DNA of 64,000 nt from Vreelandella neptunia (GTDB lineage: Bacteria; Pseudomonadota; Gammaproteobacteria; Pseudomonadales; Halomonadaceae): the NCBI RefSeq assembly GCF_000712975.1, contig NZ_JHQL01000001.1, positions 124,001 to 188,000 of the forward strand. Reading direction: 5' to 3'. The notes below the pieces were generated by a model. It saw only the letters and a program-made list of their open reading frames with translations, did not search any database and was not told where the DNA came from. Below, piece by piece: positions 1 to 9,806 of this stretch (positions are counted from its first letter, which is position 1; each line of letters opens with the position of its first letter). The position numbers were made by a program, and so were the translations under genes.

Positions 1-857
1 CGCACTTGCTGGTCTTTCCAAAGTGCGCTGCGGGATGTGCGAATAAAGCGAATATACAAGACAAACGGTAGCGCACCACTGAGCATAAAAAAGCTACCCA
101 TCCACAACAACCACGGCTGCTCAGCGTAGGCACCAAACGATGCGTCAGAGTTGGCAAAGCCCCCGGTCGCCAGCGATGTCATTCCATGTACAACGGCATC
201 TAGAGGGTGCATTCCTCCTGCCCAGTAGCTCAGCATCGCTACTAGTGTCAGCCCCACGTAGATACTTAGCGTCGCTTTCGCAATGCCGCCCGTACGGGGC
301 ATTACTTTATCGGACCAGTCAGAAGATTCAGTGTGGAATAGCCGCATGCCGCCTACTTTAAGAAACGGCAGAATGGCGATGCCCATGACGATAATGCCGA
401 TACCGCCCATCCACTGCATTAAGCCTCGCCACAGTTTTAGACCGTCGGATAAATCTTCGATCCCAGATAATATGGTTGACCCGGTGGTGGTAATCGCCGA
501 GACGGACTCAAAGACTGCATTAGTGACACTAAGTTGGGGCGCACCTAAGATAAGCGGCAGGCTGGCAAAACAGCTAATGCTGGTCCAGCTGCCAGCCGTT
601 AATATAAACATTTGCCAGGGCTTTAGTTCCAGCGAAACACGGCGGGTGAGCAGCCAAGTAATAAGCGTGGCGCTCAGAATAATTAAAAGAGACATCCCAA
701 ACGCGGGGGCGTCCGGATCTTTTTCAATAACCAGAACAATCCATGGCAGCGTCATAAACATGGCAAGCACTAACCATAACACTGCCATAATTTTAAAAAT
801 TTGCGCCCAATTGCGGTAAGCGTCTCGATAGTAAATCCCGCTGGGAAAGATGGTCAT
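1..857 (-). CDS. trkH: TrkH-family potassium uptake channel subunit (partial, runs off the window start)
   Basis: This is the membrane subunit of a Trk K+ uptake system. Translating the minus strand from the ATG at 857 gives a hydrophobic protein. The first pore loop carries TTTGST at about residues 123-128 and a second loop reads TSLATGGFAN; both are TrkH/KtrB selectivity-filter motifs. A run of membrane helices begins near residue 20. At least 285 residues are present; the C-terminal part lies outside the window. The partner TrkA is not here. K+ uptake through Trk is the first response to salt stress in halophiles, which suits the inferred host. Family assignment is firm; TrkH versus the near-identical TrkI is not resolvable here. 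Confidence 0.88.
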   Translation of the reverse strand, partial: MTIFPSGIYYRDAYRNWAQIFKIMAVLWLVLAMFMTLPWIVLVIEKDPDAPAFGMSLLIILSATLITWLLTRRVSLELKPWQMFILTAGSWTSISCFASLPLILGAPQLSVTNAVFESVSAITTTGSTILSGIEDLSDGLKLWRGLMQWMGGIGIIVMGIAILPFLKVGGMRLFHTESSDWSDKVMPRTGGIAKATLSIYVGLTLVAMLSYWAGGMHPLDAVVHGMTSLATGGFANSDASFGAYAEQPWLLWMGSFFMLSGALPFVLYIRFIRTSRSALWKDQQV

Positions 858-965
858 AGATCCGCTCTTAAATTGCCCTAATGTTTATCGCGATATAACA
901 CCATGGCAACCACAAAAAGTCCGTAAAATTTCTCTAAAAAAATACTCAAGTGATGAACTTAGTGA

Positions 966-997
966 TGAAAAAAACCGGCCCCATTAATGGAGCCGGT
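966..997 (-). terminator. Rho-independent terminator after malG
   Basis: Read on the minus strand, a hairpin with ACCGGC/GCCGGT arms and an inner CCATTAATGG palindrome is followed by a run of seven T. It lies about 65 bp past the malG stop and ahead of trkH, so it closes the malEFG operon. Confidence 0.8.
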
Positions 998-1059
998 GAC
1001 GAGCAAGGTGCTCAAGCGAGGAAGCGGGAGTGGTGTACTGAGTAGTTAAATCCAGAAAT

Positions 1060-1950
1060 TTAGCCTTTGACGCCCCCAGCGGTTAATCCGCCAATAATCC
1101 AGCGCTGACAGATCAAAAACGCGACGGTAATGGGCAGGCCGGAAAGCACCGCGGCAGCGGCAAAGTTGCCCCAGCGCTGGTTGTGGTCGGCAAGGTATTG
1201 CTGGGCGCCGACCGCCAAAGTGAGTTTGTGCTCATCCACCAGAAGCACTGAGGCCATGGGGTATTCCATAATGCTCATGACAAAAGCCAGAATGAAAACC
1301 ACCATCAAAATGGGAATCGACAGCGGCAGCAGGATGTAGCGGAACGCCTGCCAAGTGCTGGCGCCGTCGACCATGGCGGCTTCTTCCAGCGAGCCATCAA
1401 TCGACTCAAAGTAGCCTTTAATGGTCCATATATGCAGCGCGACCGCGCCCAGTGATGCCACGATCAGTGCGCCGTGGGTGTTGATGCCTAACCAGCCAAC
1501 AAACTGTCCCAGTCGGTCGAACAGGGCGTAGAGCGCCACCAGTGACAGCACCGCGGGGAACATCTGGAAAATCAGCATGCCTTTCAAAAGCGGTTCTTTA
1601 CCTTTAAAGCGCATGCGTGCAAAGGCGTAAGCGCTCGTCGTCGCTAGCATTAAAATCAGCACGGAAGATACCACTGCCACTTTTATGGAGTTCCACAGCC
1701 ACAACAACACGGGAAAGGGCGGTTGAACAATGCTGCCATCCGGGCGTTCCCAAGGGATTCCCAGCGCTAGTGACCAGTGTTCCAACGAGAAATTGTTGGG
1801 AATTAAGCTGCCAGAGGCAAAGTTACCCTCGCGAAATGAGATTGAAATCACCAGTAGCAGTGGGAAGACGATTAGCGAAACAAAGCAGATCAAAGCAAGG
1901 TGGGCGCCTAAGCGACGCGCTCCCACCGAGCGGGGTTGAACCATGGCCAT
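1060..1950 (-). CDS. malG: Maltose/maltodextrin ABC transporter permease MalG
   Basis: This is one of the two inner-membrane permeases of a maltose-type ABC importer. The 296-residue protein has six predicted membrane helices. The EAA loop, which docks the ATPase, reads [18 protein letters not shown] in the second half. The ATG at 1950 is chosen because a strong AGGAGG sits just upstream; longer versions would run into malF. malF ends 11 bp upstream, so the pair is cotranscribed and probably translated together. No malK ATPase follows; the operon ends at the terminator near 970. The substrate is called from similarity to MalG of the enteric type; other oligosaccharides are possible. Confidence 0.9.
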   Translation of the reverse strand: MAMVQPRSVGARRLGAHLALICFVSLIVFPLLLVISISFREGNFASGSLIPNNFSLEHWSLALGIPWERPDGSIVQPPFPVLLWLWNSIKVAVVSSVLILMLATTSAYAFARMRFKGKEPLLKGMLIFQMFPAVLSLVALYALFDRLGQFVGWLGINTHGALIVASLGAVALHIWTIKGYFESIDGSLEEAAMVDGASTWQAFRYILLPLSIPILMVVFILAFVMSIMEYPMASVLLVDEHKLTLAVGAQQYLADHNQRWGNFAAAAVLSGLPITVAFLICQRWIIGGLTAGGVKG

Positions 1951-1960
1951 AAGTAACCTC

Positions 1961-3529
1961 CTAAACCTTAACCTTGGAAAGGCGCAAATTAAGCATCGAC
2001 ATACCCGCAACCAAAAGGAAAATAAGCGTTGCGATGGCGGCTGCCAGCCCAAAGTTCTGTCCGGCATCCTGGAAGGCAATGCGGTAGGTGTAGCTGACCA
2101 AAAGATCGGTGGTGCCTGCTGGCGTACTTGCGCCCAAAATGTCAGGGTTGCCGCCGGTTAATAGCGCAATCAGCACAAAGTTATTGAAGTTAAAGGCAAA
2201 GGCGGCAATTAACAGGGGGGTTAGCGGTTTAATAATCAGCGGCAGGGTAATCTTGAACAGGTTGGTAATGGGGCCGCCGCCATCTACCGCCGAGGCTTCG
2301 TAGAGGTCTTGGGGAATGGCTTGGATTAGCCCCATGCACAGCAGCAGCATATAGGGGTAGCCCAGCCACGTATTAACAATCAGCAGCATGGAACGCGCCA
2401 GCCACGGGTCGGTGAACCACTCTGGCCGAACGCCAAACAGCGTGTCCAGAATCATATTCACTTCACCGAAGTGCTGATTAAACATGCCTTTAAAAATCAG
2501 GATGGAGATAAAGGCGGGCACGGCGTAGGGAAGAATTAACAGCGTGCGATAAATGGCTTTGCCTTTCAGTTGATCCCACTGCAACAGTGATGCTAATACA
2601 AAGCCAACAGCCAGGGTGAAGACCACCGTCAGTGCGGCAAAGACAAAGGTCCACACAAAAATTTGCATGAAGGGACCGCGAATGTCGGGATCGGTGAATA
2701 TCTTCGTGTAGTTGGTAAACCCTACATTGACTGGCCATCCTGGCGTGATTCTTTCGCCGTTATCAGTGACAAAAAATCCGATAGCGGGGTCGGGTGTAAG
2801 AACGCGGTCATCGCGGCGATCATAAAGTGTGCCATCTTCACGAGCTTCATAGCGATCCACCATAGGTGCAAACTGGCGTAATCCTGCCATGCGCAGCTCC
2901 GCGCCATTAGGTGTCAGCAGCCTAAGTTCTTGCAGAGAATCACGAGCTTGAATAATAGCGCGCATTCCCAGTGGCTCCTGGGCTGGTGAAGCGTCTACTG
3001 CCTGAATGCCTATTTGACGGGTCTCGTGATTGTCAAAGTTGAGCGGTGAGGAAACGAAGCGCTGTGGCGTGTCTGCCTCACTGTTTTCCAGGTATAAGCG
3101 GACAAGCTCACCTTCTTGGTAAAGCGTTAGGTCAAACGCGTTGCCTTCCTGTTGGTAGGTTTGGCTCATTAGCTGGCCGCGCACGCGCTCTTCCGATAGC
3201 AAGTTGCTTGAGCTGTAATTACTAAAGCTAATGCCGATGGTGTAAAGCAGCGGGAAAATAACAAATACACCAAGCCCCGCTATGGCAGGAAAAATATAGC
3301 GGTGGCTCATTAGCGTGCGTTTGGTAAACACCACACCCAGTGAGGCGCCCAGCACTAGAAAGAGCAGCGCGAACATCCACTGGCCGTTGAGGTGAAAAGC
3401 AAGCACTAACCAAAGAAGCGCGATGACCAACGTGGCAATAACGCAGCGAAGTGCCCAGCGTGTGTAACGTTCGGTGAGATGGCGAGAGCGATGGCGGGGA
3501 AGGCCACGAGAGGCGTTAGTGGTATACAT
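1961..3529 (-). CDS. malF: Maltose/maltodextrin ABC transporter permease MalF
   Basis: This is the larger permease of the maltose importer, 522 residues. Three N-terminal membrane helices precede a long periplasmic loop of about 170 residues (roughly 100-275), the MalF P2 loop that contacts the binding protein. A transport domain follows, with the EAA loop [20 protein letters not shown]. Length and architecture match MalF and separate it from short generic sugar permeases. The start ATG has AGGA eight bases upstream. It sits between malE and malG in one minus-strand operon. Confidence 0.92.
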   Translation of the reverse strand: MYTTNASRGLPRHRSRHLTERYTRWALRCVIATLVIALLWLVLAFHLNGQWMFALLFLVLGASLGVVFTKRTLMSHRYIFPAIAGLGVFVIFPLLYTIGISFSNYSSSNLLSEERVRGQLMSQTYQQEGNAFDLTLYQEGELVRLYLENSEADTPQRFVSSPLNFDNHETRQIGIQAVDASPAQEPLGMRAIIQARDSLQELRLLTPNGAELRMAGLRQFAPMVDRYEAREDGTLYDRRDDRVLTPDPAIGFFVTDNGERITPGWPVNVGFTNYTKIFTDPDIRGPFMQIFVWTFVFAALTVVFTLAVGFVLASLLQWDQLKGKAIYRTLLILPYAVPAFISILIFKGMFNQHFGEVNMILDTLFGVRPEWFTDPWLARSMLLIVNTWLGYPYMLLLCMGLIQAIPQDLYEASAVDGGGPITNLFKITLPLIIKPLTPLLIAAFAFNFNNFVLIALLTGGNPDILGASTPAGTTDLLVSYTYRIAFQDAGQNFGLAAAIATLIFLLVAGMSMLNLRLSKVKV

Positions 3530-3588
3530 GACGATATCCTGCAGGCTGCCCGGTGGCGATTGCCACCGGGCAGAAGGGCAAAAAAAGG

Positions 3589-4776
3589 CTACTGGCGCAT
3601 ACGGCGTGCGGCGGCGTCCAGCGCTTCTTGTGGGGTCTGGCGCCCGCTACCGATGTTCTGCAGGGCGGGCTCCATGGCTGCCCAGAAAGCACCCATTTCA
3701 GGAATGTTTGGCATGGGCATACCGACTTCAGCATTTTCAAGCGTCGCGGCAATGTTGGGGTTATCAGCAAGTTCAGCCTGATAATCTATATGGGCGACCG
3801 CTCCCAGTGAGCCGTCGCTGTTGAATGTGTGCATGCCCTCTTCGCTAAGCAGGTAGTTTTCTAAAAACTCCACGGCGAGAAAATCATTGGGTGTGGCGGA
3901 GTTAATCATTGCCGTCATCACGCCAAACATGGGTTTAGCACGTTCATCCCCCACTTTCGGGAGTAGTGCGACGCCGTAGTCAATTCCGCTACGCTCAAGG
4001 TTCGGCCAGGCCCATGGGCCGCTAATCATGGTAGCGACTTCGCCTTGATTAAATCGGGTGTCCATCAAGTTGTAATCAGTGCCGCGGGGTAATACATCAC
4101 TTTCGATCAGCTCAACCAACAGTTCTGCCCCTTGTAGGGCTCCTTCGTTGTTAACGCCTATATCGCTGACATCATAGCCGCTGTCAGTCTGCTTGAAAGG
4201 GTAGCCGCCGTTGGCTGCAAGCAATGTCCAGCCGTAATAAGGTTCGCTGTAATCAAATAAGATGGCCTTTTTGCCGTCTTGAGATAGCGTTTCGTCAAGC
4301 TCCATCAGTTCGGCAAAACTTTCTGGCGGTGTTTCTACTAGGGCTTTGTTATAAATGAGGCCCAATGACTCTACCGATATCGGGTAGCCGTAGGTGTCGC
4401 CATTCCACAGCGCAGCCTCCCAGGTGAAGTCGTAAAACGCCTCGCGGAAGCTGTCACTAGGGGCGACTTGCTTCAATAAGCCGCTTTGTGCCCACTCGCC
4501 CATGCGGTCGTGAGCCCAGATGACGATGTCTGGCCCTTGTCCACTCCCCGCCGCCTGCTGAAAACGGTCGGTAAGATTATCGGGAAAGATCACCTCAACT
4601 TCGATGCCTGTTTCTTCAAGAAACTGCTCGGCAACTGCGCGTATGCCTTCCTGGCCTTTATTATCACCCATCCAGATAGTCAGGCGATCATCCTCAAAGG
4701 CAACGGCGGGCAGGGTGGCACTGGCAGCCAGCGTGGCGGCTAGCAGCGGCATCATGATGGGTCGATACATTGCCAT
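3589..4776 (-). CDS. malE: Periplasmic maltose/maltodextrin-binding protein MalE
   Basis: This is the solute-binding protein that delivers maltodextrins to MalFG. The 395-residue precursor begins with a typical Sec signal (hydrophobic stretch 8-24, cleavage probably after AVA near residue 26). The mature part starts with LTIWMGDNKGQEG and contains AGSGQGPDIVIWAHDRMGEWAQ and YGYPISVESLGLIYNK, all characteristic of MalE. The ATG at 4776 has GAGGT nine bases upstream. It is the first gene of malE-malF-malG, transcribed away from zwf from a shared 360-bp region. One base-pair mismatch from a MalT box occurs near 4875, but no malT is present here. Confidence 0.93.
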   Translation of the reverse strand: MAMYRPIMMPLLAATLAASATLPAVAFEDDRLTIWMGDNKGQEGIRAVAEQFLEETGIEVEVIFPDNLTDRFQQAAGSGQGPDIVIWAHDRMGEWAQSGLLKQVAPSDSFREAFYDFTWEAALWNGDTYGYPISVESLGLIYNKALVETPPESFAELMELDETLSQDGKKAILFDYSEPYYGWTLLAANGGYPFKQTDSGYDVSDIGVNNEGALQGAELLVELIESDVLPRGTDYNLMDTRFNQGEVATMISGPWAWPNLERSGIDYGVALLPKVGDERAKPMFGVMTAMINSATPNDFLAVEFLENYLLSEEGMHTFNSDGSLGAVAHIDYQAELADNPNIAATLENAEVGMPMPNIPEMGAFWAAMEPALQNIGSGRQTPQEALDAAARRMRQ

Positions 4777-5035
4777 AGCGTGAATACCTCATTGTTGTTG
4801 TCGTAGAGTGCTGCGAACATTTTGATGAGCAGCGCTTTCGTCAGTGCCAGCGTCGCCAATTACGCGCAATGTCACCTCATCCTCAGGGGGCGTAGCGATG
4901 GCGTATCTAAGGGGCGTAGAGTGGAATAAAAGGTAACAATAAAGAGGTAAAACAGTGGGTAGCGGTATGGGCATAACGCAGTAAAAGAGCTAAATGGCAG
5001 TAAAAAAAGCAAATGGGAAGGCAGCGTTACTTTTT

Positions 5036-5050
5036 TGTAGTAAAATTACA
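5036..5050 (+). promoter_or_regulatory. HexR-like operator upstream of zwf
   Basis: TGTAGTAAAATTACA fits the published gammaproteobacterial HexR consensus TGTARTNNNATTACA at every position. It lies 12 bp upstream of the -10 hexamer of zwf, where a bound KDPG-responsive HexR would contact RNA polymerase. The hexR gene is not in the window. Confidence 0.75.
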
Positions 5051-5090
5051 TCAAATATTGCGTATAATGCCCTTTATCAGATAGATTTTA

Positions 5091-5105
5091 GGTAATCTAA
5101 CTACA
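5091..5105 (-). promoter_or_regulatory. Second HexR-like operator, between the zwf promoter and start
   Basis: On the minus strand this reads TGTAGTTAGATTACC, one base off the HexR consensus (final C instead of A). It lies 23 bp downstream of the -10 hexamer, in the zwf leader, a position where binding would block transcription. Confidence 0.5.
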
Positions 5106-5136
5106 TTAGATCATCTAATTATAAATAGGAGCTGAG

Positions 5137-6630
5137 ATGAGCCAGTCACATTCCCCGCTGGGCGATCAGAATCACGCTATCGATTTAGCGCTGTTTGGGG
5201 CGCTGGGCGATCTTGCGATGCGCAAGCTGTTTCCTGCGCTTTATCATCTTGACCGTGAAGGCCTGATGCCCGAAAGCACGCGTATTATGGGGCTGGCGCG
5301 TCAAGAACATGATAGTGCGGCGTTTCGACAATTGGTAAATGGTGCACTGCAAAAGCGACTGAACAAGGATGAACAGGATAAAGAGAGTCTCGAACGCTTT
5401 CTAAACCGGCTTGACTACTGCCAGCTGGATTTTAAAAAAGCCGAGGGTTTTGAGCAAATACGCCAGTGGCGAGAAGGCTCTGATCGACCCATGGTGATTT
5501 ATTTATCCGTTGCCGCAATGATCTACGGTGATATTTGCCGCAATCTTGAGGCGAGTGGCAGCCTGGATGAGCAGACGCGGGTAATCGTCGAGAAACCTAT
5601 TGGCTACGATCTAGTGTCATCGCAAGAAGTTAACGATGCGATCGGGGCGGTTTTTCCTGAGTCACGTATTTACCGTATTGACCACTATTTGGGTAAAGAA
5701 ACGGTACAAAACCTGATAGCTTTGCGCTTTGCTAACCCGCTGTTTGGGACGCAATGGAACCAAAACCACATTTCCCATGTGGAAATTACCGTCGCAGAAA
5801 AGGTCGGCATTGAAGGGCGCTGGGGCTACTTCGATGATGCAGGACAGCTACGCGATATGGTGCAAAACCACTTGCTGCAGCTGCTTTGCTTGATTGCCAT
5901 GGATCCGCCTTCCAACCTGGATGCGGATGCTATTCGGGATGAAAAGGTAAAAGTGCTTAAAGCGCTTAAACCTTTCACTGGCGATGCGCTGGGGCGTGAC
6001 GTGGTACGTGGTCAGTATATAGCAGGTACCCACGATGGCCAGCCGGTGCCGGGGTACTTAGAAGAAGAGGGTGCGAATACCGAAAGCCGAACCGAAACCT
6101 TTGTGGCAATGAAAACTGAGGTTTCCAACTGGCGCTGGGCAGGCGTGCCGTTTTACCTGCGTACCGGTAAGCGCATGCCCGAAAAACTGTCCCAAATCGT
6201 GATTCATTTCCGCCAGCAGCCACACTATATTTTCGATCCTGATCAGCGGGGAATTGCCTCGAACAAACTGATCATTCGCCTGCAGCCGGATGAAGGGATT
6301 GCGCTGCAGGTACTCACCAAAGACAGCGGTTTGGATAAAGGCATGCGTCTGCGTCCTGGCCCGTTGCACCTGGACTTTAACAGCGCATTTCCGAAGTCAC
6401 GTATTCCCGATGCCTATGAGCGCTTGCTACTGGAAGTCATGAAAGGCCAACAGTATCTGTTCGTGCGCCGTGACGAAGTGGAGCACGCTTGGCGCTGGTG
6501 TGACCAGCTTATCGACGGCTGGAAAAAACGTGACACGCCGCCGCGTCGTTATCCGGCAGGTTCTTGGGGGCCAGTCGCCTCCATCGCCATGATTACCCAA
6601 GATGGTCGCAGTTGGTACGAGGATTATTAA
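5137..6630 (+). CDS. zwf: Glucose-6-phosphate 1-dehydrogenase
   Basis: Oxidises glucose-6-phosphate to 6-phosphogluconolactone with NADP+ (or NAD+), the entry to the Entner-Doudoroff and pentose phosphate routes. The 497 residues are the usual length. The dinucleotide-binding motif is GALGDL at 21-26, the conserved VEKPIG lies at 151-156, and the active-site signature RIDHYLGKE is at 180-188 with the catalytic His. The start ATG follows AGGAGC. It is first in zwf-pgl-eda; the stop codon is one base from the pgl start. HexR-like boxes in front suggest induction on glucose. Confidence 0.97.
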   Translation: MSQSHSPLGDQNHAIDLALFGALGDLAMRKLFPALYHLDREGLMPESTRIMGLARQEHDSAAFRQLVNGALQKRLNKDEQDKESLERFLNRLDYCQLDFKKAEGFEQIRQWREGSDRPMVIYLSVAAMIYGDICRNLEASGSLDEQTRVIVEKPIGYDLVSSQEVNDAIGAVFPESRIYRIDHYLGKETVQNLIALRFANPLFGTQWNQNHISHVEITVAEKVGIEGRWGYFDDAGQLRDMVQNHLLQLLCLIAMDPPSNLDADAIRDEKVKVLKALKPFTGDALGRDVVRGQYIAGTHDGQPVPGYLEEEGANTESRTETFVAMKTEVSNWRWAGVPFYLRTGKRMPEKLSQIVIHFRQQPHYIFDPDQRGIASNKLIIRLQPDEGIALQVLTKDSGLDKGMRLRPGPLHLDFNSAFPKSRIPDAYERLLLEVMKGQQYLFVRRDEVEHAWRWCDQLIDGWKKRDTPPRRYPAGSWGPVASIAMITQDGRSWYEDY

Positions 6631-6631
6631 T

Positions 6632-7297
6632 ATGAGCAACGTACGTCAAGCGCTGGCGGAACAGCTGGCGGAAGCGGTATTCCAGGCATTGGCCGAAGAC
6701 TTGACTCGCCAAGAACGTGCGCTACTAGTCGTATCGGGTGGCTCTACGCCGGTGCCATTTTTTAAAGCCTTGGCAGCTAAGCCGCTGCCTTGGTCGCGCA
6801 TTGACATTACCCTGGCCGATGAGCGCTGGGTGGATGAACAAAGTAGCGACAGTAACGCCAAACTGGTGCGCGAGAACCTGCTCCAAGGAGCGGCCGCGAA
6901 CGCCAACTTTGTACCGTTGACCTCTGATGCCTCAACGCCTGAAGAGGGGGTTGAGGAGGTTGCCAAGCGTACGGCGTCTCTATCCTGGCCTGCCAGCGTG
7001 GTGATCCTGGGAATGGGGGGCGATGGTCATACGGCGTCGCTGTTCCCCGACAGCCTAGAGCTTGGCTTAGCGCTCTCTACCGATGAGCCGCTTGTCGCGG
7101 TACGCACGCCCAGTCAGCCGCAGCCGCGTATCACTTTCTCGGCAGGTCGCCTTCATCAGGCGCATCGCCATATTTTGCATATTACCGGCGATGATAAGCG
7201 CAGCGTATTGGCAAACGCCATGAACGGAGATGACGTTCGTAAGCTGCCTATTCGCGCGTTTTTATCTTGCCCGTTAGCGATCTATTGGGCGCCGTAA
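6632..7297 (+). CDS. pgl: 6-phosphogluconolactonase
   Basis: Hydrolyses 6-phosphogluconolactone to 6-phosphogluconate. The 221-residue protein belongs to the SOL/DevB-type glucosamine-isomerase-like family: LVVSGGSTPVPFFKAL near the N-terminus, ADERWVDEQSSDSN in the middle, and VILGMGGDGHTASLFPDS, the family signature. The ATG at 6632 is preferred because it follows GAGG and lies one base after the zwf stop. It is second in the zwf-pgl-eda operon and carries out the step between its neighbours. Confidence 0.95.
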   Translation: MSNVRQALAEQLAEAVFQALAEDLTRQERALLVVSGGSTPVPFFKALAAKPLPWSRIDITLADERWVDEQSSDSNAKLVRENLLQGAAANANFVPLTSDASTPEEGVEEVAKRTASLSWPASVVILGMGGDGHTASLFPDSLELGLALSTDEPLVAVRTPSQPQPRITFSAGRLHQAHRHILHITGDDKRSVLANAMNGDDVRKLPIRAFLSCPLAIYWAP

Positions 7298-7354
7298 CGC
7301 CTAGGCTTTCGCCAATAAAACGTTTGCCAGTAAAAATTGCTTGGAGACTCACTG

Positions 7355-8017
7355 ATGACAATCGATAAACAGCTACCCTCAACGCGCACCGCCGAGCTTG
7401 ATAGCATTTGCTTAAAAGCTGAGGTCATTCCGGTTATTACCATTGAGCGTCTTGAAGATGCGGTACCGCTGGGTCGTGCCTTAGTCGAAGGCGGTTTAAC
7501 GGTATTGGAAATTACTTTACGTACCGACTGCGCACTGGAGGCCGTCAAACGTATGCGTGAAGCGCTGCCGGGTGCCAGCATTGGTGTAGGAACCGTGTTA
7601 ACACCCGCGCAATACCGCCAAGCTGAGCAGGTAGGTGCAGATTTTGTGGTAACGCCTGGTGCGACAGAGGCACTTTATCGCTACGGCGTAGAGAGCCCGG
7701 TGCCGATGTTGCCCGGTGTGTCAACGATCTCAGAGCTAATGACTGGCTGGCAGTATGGCTATCGCCGCTTCAAGTTCTTCCCGGCGGAGTCCAGCGGCGG
7801 CGCAAAAGCCATTAAAGCCTTTGGTGCACCGATTCCCGAAGCACGTTTTTGCCCAACCGGCGGTATCACGGTCGATAACGCTGACACCTATCTCTCACTG
7901 CCTAACGTGATGTGTGTCGGCGGTTCCTGGTTAACGCCAAAAGCCATGGTAGAAGCGGAAGATTGGGACGGTATTCGCGAATTGGCCCGTCAGGCCGCTG
8001 AGCGTTTTCACCACTAA
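7355..8017 (+). CDS. eda: KDPG aldolase (2-dehydro-3-deoxyphosphogluconate aldolase)
   Basis: Splits 2-keto-3-deoxy-6-phosphogluconate into pyruvate and glyceraldehyde-3-phosphate, the last step of the Entner-Doudoroff pathway. It is a 220-residue TIM-barrel protein. The Schiff-base lysine sits in FKFFPAE (about residue 140), with the catalytic Glu in LEITLRT (about 52) and VVTPGA near 100. The ATG at 7355 has GGAG nine bases upstream. It ends the zwf operon and is followed by a strong terminator. The matching dehydratase edd is in the opposite operon at 12.7 kb. Confidence 0.96.
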   Translation: MTIDKQLPSTRTAELDSICLKAEVIPVITIERLEDAVPLGRALVEGGLTVLEITLRTDCALEAVKRMREALPGASIGVGTVLTPAQYRQAEQVGADFVVTPGATEALYRYGVESPVPMLPGVSTISELMTGWQYGYRRFKFFPAESSGGAKAIKAFGAPIPEARFCPTGGITVDNADTYLSLPNVMCVGGSWLTPKAMVEAEDWDGIRELARQAAERFHH

Positions 8018-8092
8018 TGAATACGATGTAAATCGACACGAGCACTCTCGTTACTTGCCACGCTGATATCGGGTCGTGTGCGCAAGTCATTT

Positions 8093-8124
8093 GCCCGAGC
8101 ATATTGCCATGCTCGGGCTTTTTT
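8093..8124 (+). terminator. Rho-independent terminator after eda
   Basis: A ten-base-pair stem, GCCCGAGCAT with ATGCTCGGGC, with a six-base loop is followed by TTTTTT. It lies 75 bp after eda and ends the zwf-pgl-eda operon. Confidence 0.92.
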
Positions 8125-8177
8125 ATGCGTTTCACCTAACGGTGTAGGGCAATAAGGAGCAAAGCGTGATAGCCTCA

Positions 8178-8193
8178 ACTTAATCGATTAAGT
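8178..8193. promoter_or_regulatory. LacI-family-type operator before the GH32 hydrolase
   Basis: ACTTAATCGATTAAGT is a perfect 16-bp palindrome with a central CG, the hallmark of LacI/GalR-family operators. It ends 14 bp before the start codon, so a bound repressor would block transcription or translation initiation. No LacI-type gene is in the window. Confidence 0.55.
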
Positions 8194-8207
8194 AAAGGTT
8201 TTTAACA

Positions 8208-9704
8208 GTGAGTCTCGTCGAATTTTCTCCTCTCAGGCCAGCGCTGCATTTTACTCCGCCGATGGGGTGGATGAATGACCCCAACGGACTCGTATATTTC
8301 GAGGGGGAGTATCACCTTTTTTATCAATACCACCCCCATGACACGGTATGGGGGCCCATGCACTGGGGGCATGCGGTAAGCACAGATCTTTGCCGCTGGG
8401 AACACTTGCCTATTGCACTGGCGCCAGACGCCCAAGGGGCGTGTTTTTCAGGCAGTGCCATTGTGGATGAACATGATGTGACGGGGCTGTTTGACGGCCA
8501 GCCGGGGCTGCTGGCGTTTTATACCTGTCACCGAGTGCTTTCTGATGACCCTGAAGATTATGAGCAGTCACAGTGTTTGGCTTATAGCCGCGACAAGGGG
8601 CGTACCTGGCAGCGTTATGCAAGCAACCCTGTGCTACCCGCGCCAGGATTTAAAGATTTTCGCGACCCAAAGGTGGTGTGGCATGCCGCTACCCAGCGTT
8701 GGGTAATGGCGCTGGCCTGTGGGCAGGAAATTCATTTTTACACCTCGGAAAATCTGTTGGACTGGCAGTTTGCCAGTGCGTTTGGCGAGGACCATGGGGC
8801 GCATACTCAGCACCCATGGGAGTGCCCCGATTTGTTCGAACTGCCTGTAGAGGGCGCTAAAAACGGCCAGGCGACTAGCCGGTGGGTGTTAATCGTGGGC
8901 ATTGGTGCTACGCCAGATAATGCCTTTGGCTCATTCACGCACTATTTCGTGGGGGAGTTCGACGGCCAGCGTTTTACGAACGACCACTCGCCTGATGACG
9001 TCATGATGATGGATGAAGGGCGTGATTTTTACGCCGTGCAGAGCTGGTCGAATACTTCGGGGCGTCGTTTAGCCGTGGCTTGGCTGAATAATTGGCAGTA
9101 TGCCAATCATGCGCCTGAAGCCGGCTGGCGGGGAATGATGAGCCTACCCAGAGAGCTAACCCTGCGCGCGACATCGAGCGGCATTCGGCTTTGCCAGCGT
9201 ATCGCCAGCGAGTGCCATGAGGCGCTGACAGCTGTACCGCAGTCTATGCCACCACAGGCGATGTTGGATGTTGGGCAATATAGCGTCTTAACCTCGTTGC
9301 CATCGGTAAGTCGTGGTTTGCTTGAACTGACCTTAGCGGCTGGCAGCCGAGTAGTGCTGTCGCTTCAGCAGGGAGATCATCAACAGCTTACTCTTGACGC
9401 GGGAGAGGAGGACGTTGCACTTCGTTACACGCGTAACGGCGTGAATGGACAAGCAGCTTTCGATGACCATTTCGCCTGTGACCATGCAGCGGGCAGCGTT
9501 GATGGTTTAACGATCAAAGTAGAGTGGTGGTGTGATCATGGCTCGCTGGAGATCCTGGTTAACGGCGCGACGCAGCAACGAGCGATTTCCCAGGTTAGCT
9601 TTACACAAGCCAAAGGCTCGGTTGATGTGAGTGTCTTGGAAGGCAGTATAAGCTTGCTGGAGGGCAGTGTGGTATCGAGTAAAGAAGCGGTAGCGCAAGA
9701 GTAG
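8208..9704 (+). CDS. Sucrose-6-phosphate hydrolase / invertase (GH32)
   Basis: Cleaves the fructosyl bond of sucrose or sucrose-6-phosphate in the cytoplasm. The 498-residue protein has no signal peptide. GH32 motifs appear in order: WMNDPNG at 21-27 (nucleophile Asp24), FRDP at 151-154 (transition-state Asp) and ECPD at 205-208 (acid/base Glu). A C-terminal beta-sandwich follows from about 340. Translation starts at GTG with AAAGG upstream. The divergent-facing fructokinase at 9.9 kb would take the released fructose. There is no PTS gene nearby, so free sucrose is the likelier substrate, making this closer to invertase in role. Family certain, exact substrate inferred. Confidence 0.9.
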   Translation: MSLVEFSPLRPALHFTPPMGWMNDPNGLVYFEGEYHLFYQYHPHDTVWGPMHWGHAVSTDLCRWEHLPIALAPDAQGACFSGSAIVDEHDVTGLFDGQPGLLAFYTCHRVLSDDPEDYEQSQCLAYSRDKGRTWQRYASNPVLPAPGFKDFRDPKVVWHAATQRWVMALACGQEIHFYTSENLLDWQFASAFGEDHGAHTQHPWECPDLFELPVEGAKNGQATSRWVLIVGIGATPDNAFGSFTHYFVGEFDGQRFTNDHSPDDVMMMDEGRDFYAVQSWSNTSGRRLAVAWLNNWQYANHAPEAGWRGMMSLPRELTLRATSSGIRLCQRIASECHEALTAVPQSMPPQAMLDVGQYSVLTSLPSVSRGLLELTLAAGSRVVLSLQQGDHQQLTLDAGEEDVALRYTRNGVNGQAAFDDHFACDHAAGSVDGLTIKVEWWCDHGSLEILVNGATQQRAISQVSFTQAKGSVDVSVLEGSISLLEGSVVSSKEAVAQE

Positions 9705-9747
9705 GTAGCCAGTTCTTGTACTAATTAGCGCGCTAGTAGGATGTAGA

Positions 9748-9797
9748 GTGTAAATGGGTTTTAGCGTGTAAGTGGGATTTAGCGTGTAAGTAAGATG
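9748..9797 (+). repeat. Short tandem repeat, 18-bp unit, about 2.7 copies
   Basis: Units start with GTGTAA and end with TTTAGC: 9748-9765, 9766-9783, and a partial third copy. It lies between the GH32 gene and the terminator. It probably arose by slippage, and no function is apparent. Confidence 0.7.
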
Positions 9798-9806
9798 CGT
9801 GATTAA

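Larger units (their letters stand above)
4777..5136. promoter_or_regulatory. Divergent promoter region between malE and zwf
   Basis: This 360-bp non-coding stretch separates two divergent operons. The half nearest zwf is AT-rich. It holds a perfect -10 hexamer TATAAT at 5063-5068 directed at zwf, with only a poor -35, as expected for a promoter under an activator or repressor. HexR-like boxes lie on both sides of that hexamer. The half nearest malE shows no clear promoter to me. Confidence 0.6.

Noticed and set aside
283..819. Long plus-strand frame opposite trkH
   Set aside because: The minus strand encodes a full TrkH with both selectivity-filter motifs; the plus frame has no recognisable family or ribosome site.
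4875..4884. MalT-box-like sequence upstream of malE
   Set aside because: GAGGATGAGG on the minus strand differs from GGGGAKGAGG by one base, but it is single, whereas MalT needs arrays, and no malT is present. Kept only as a remark.
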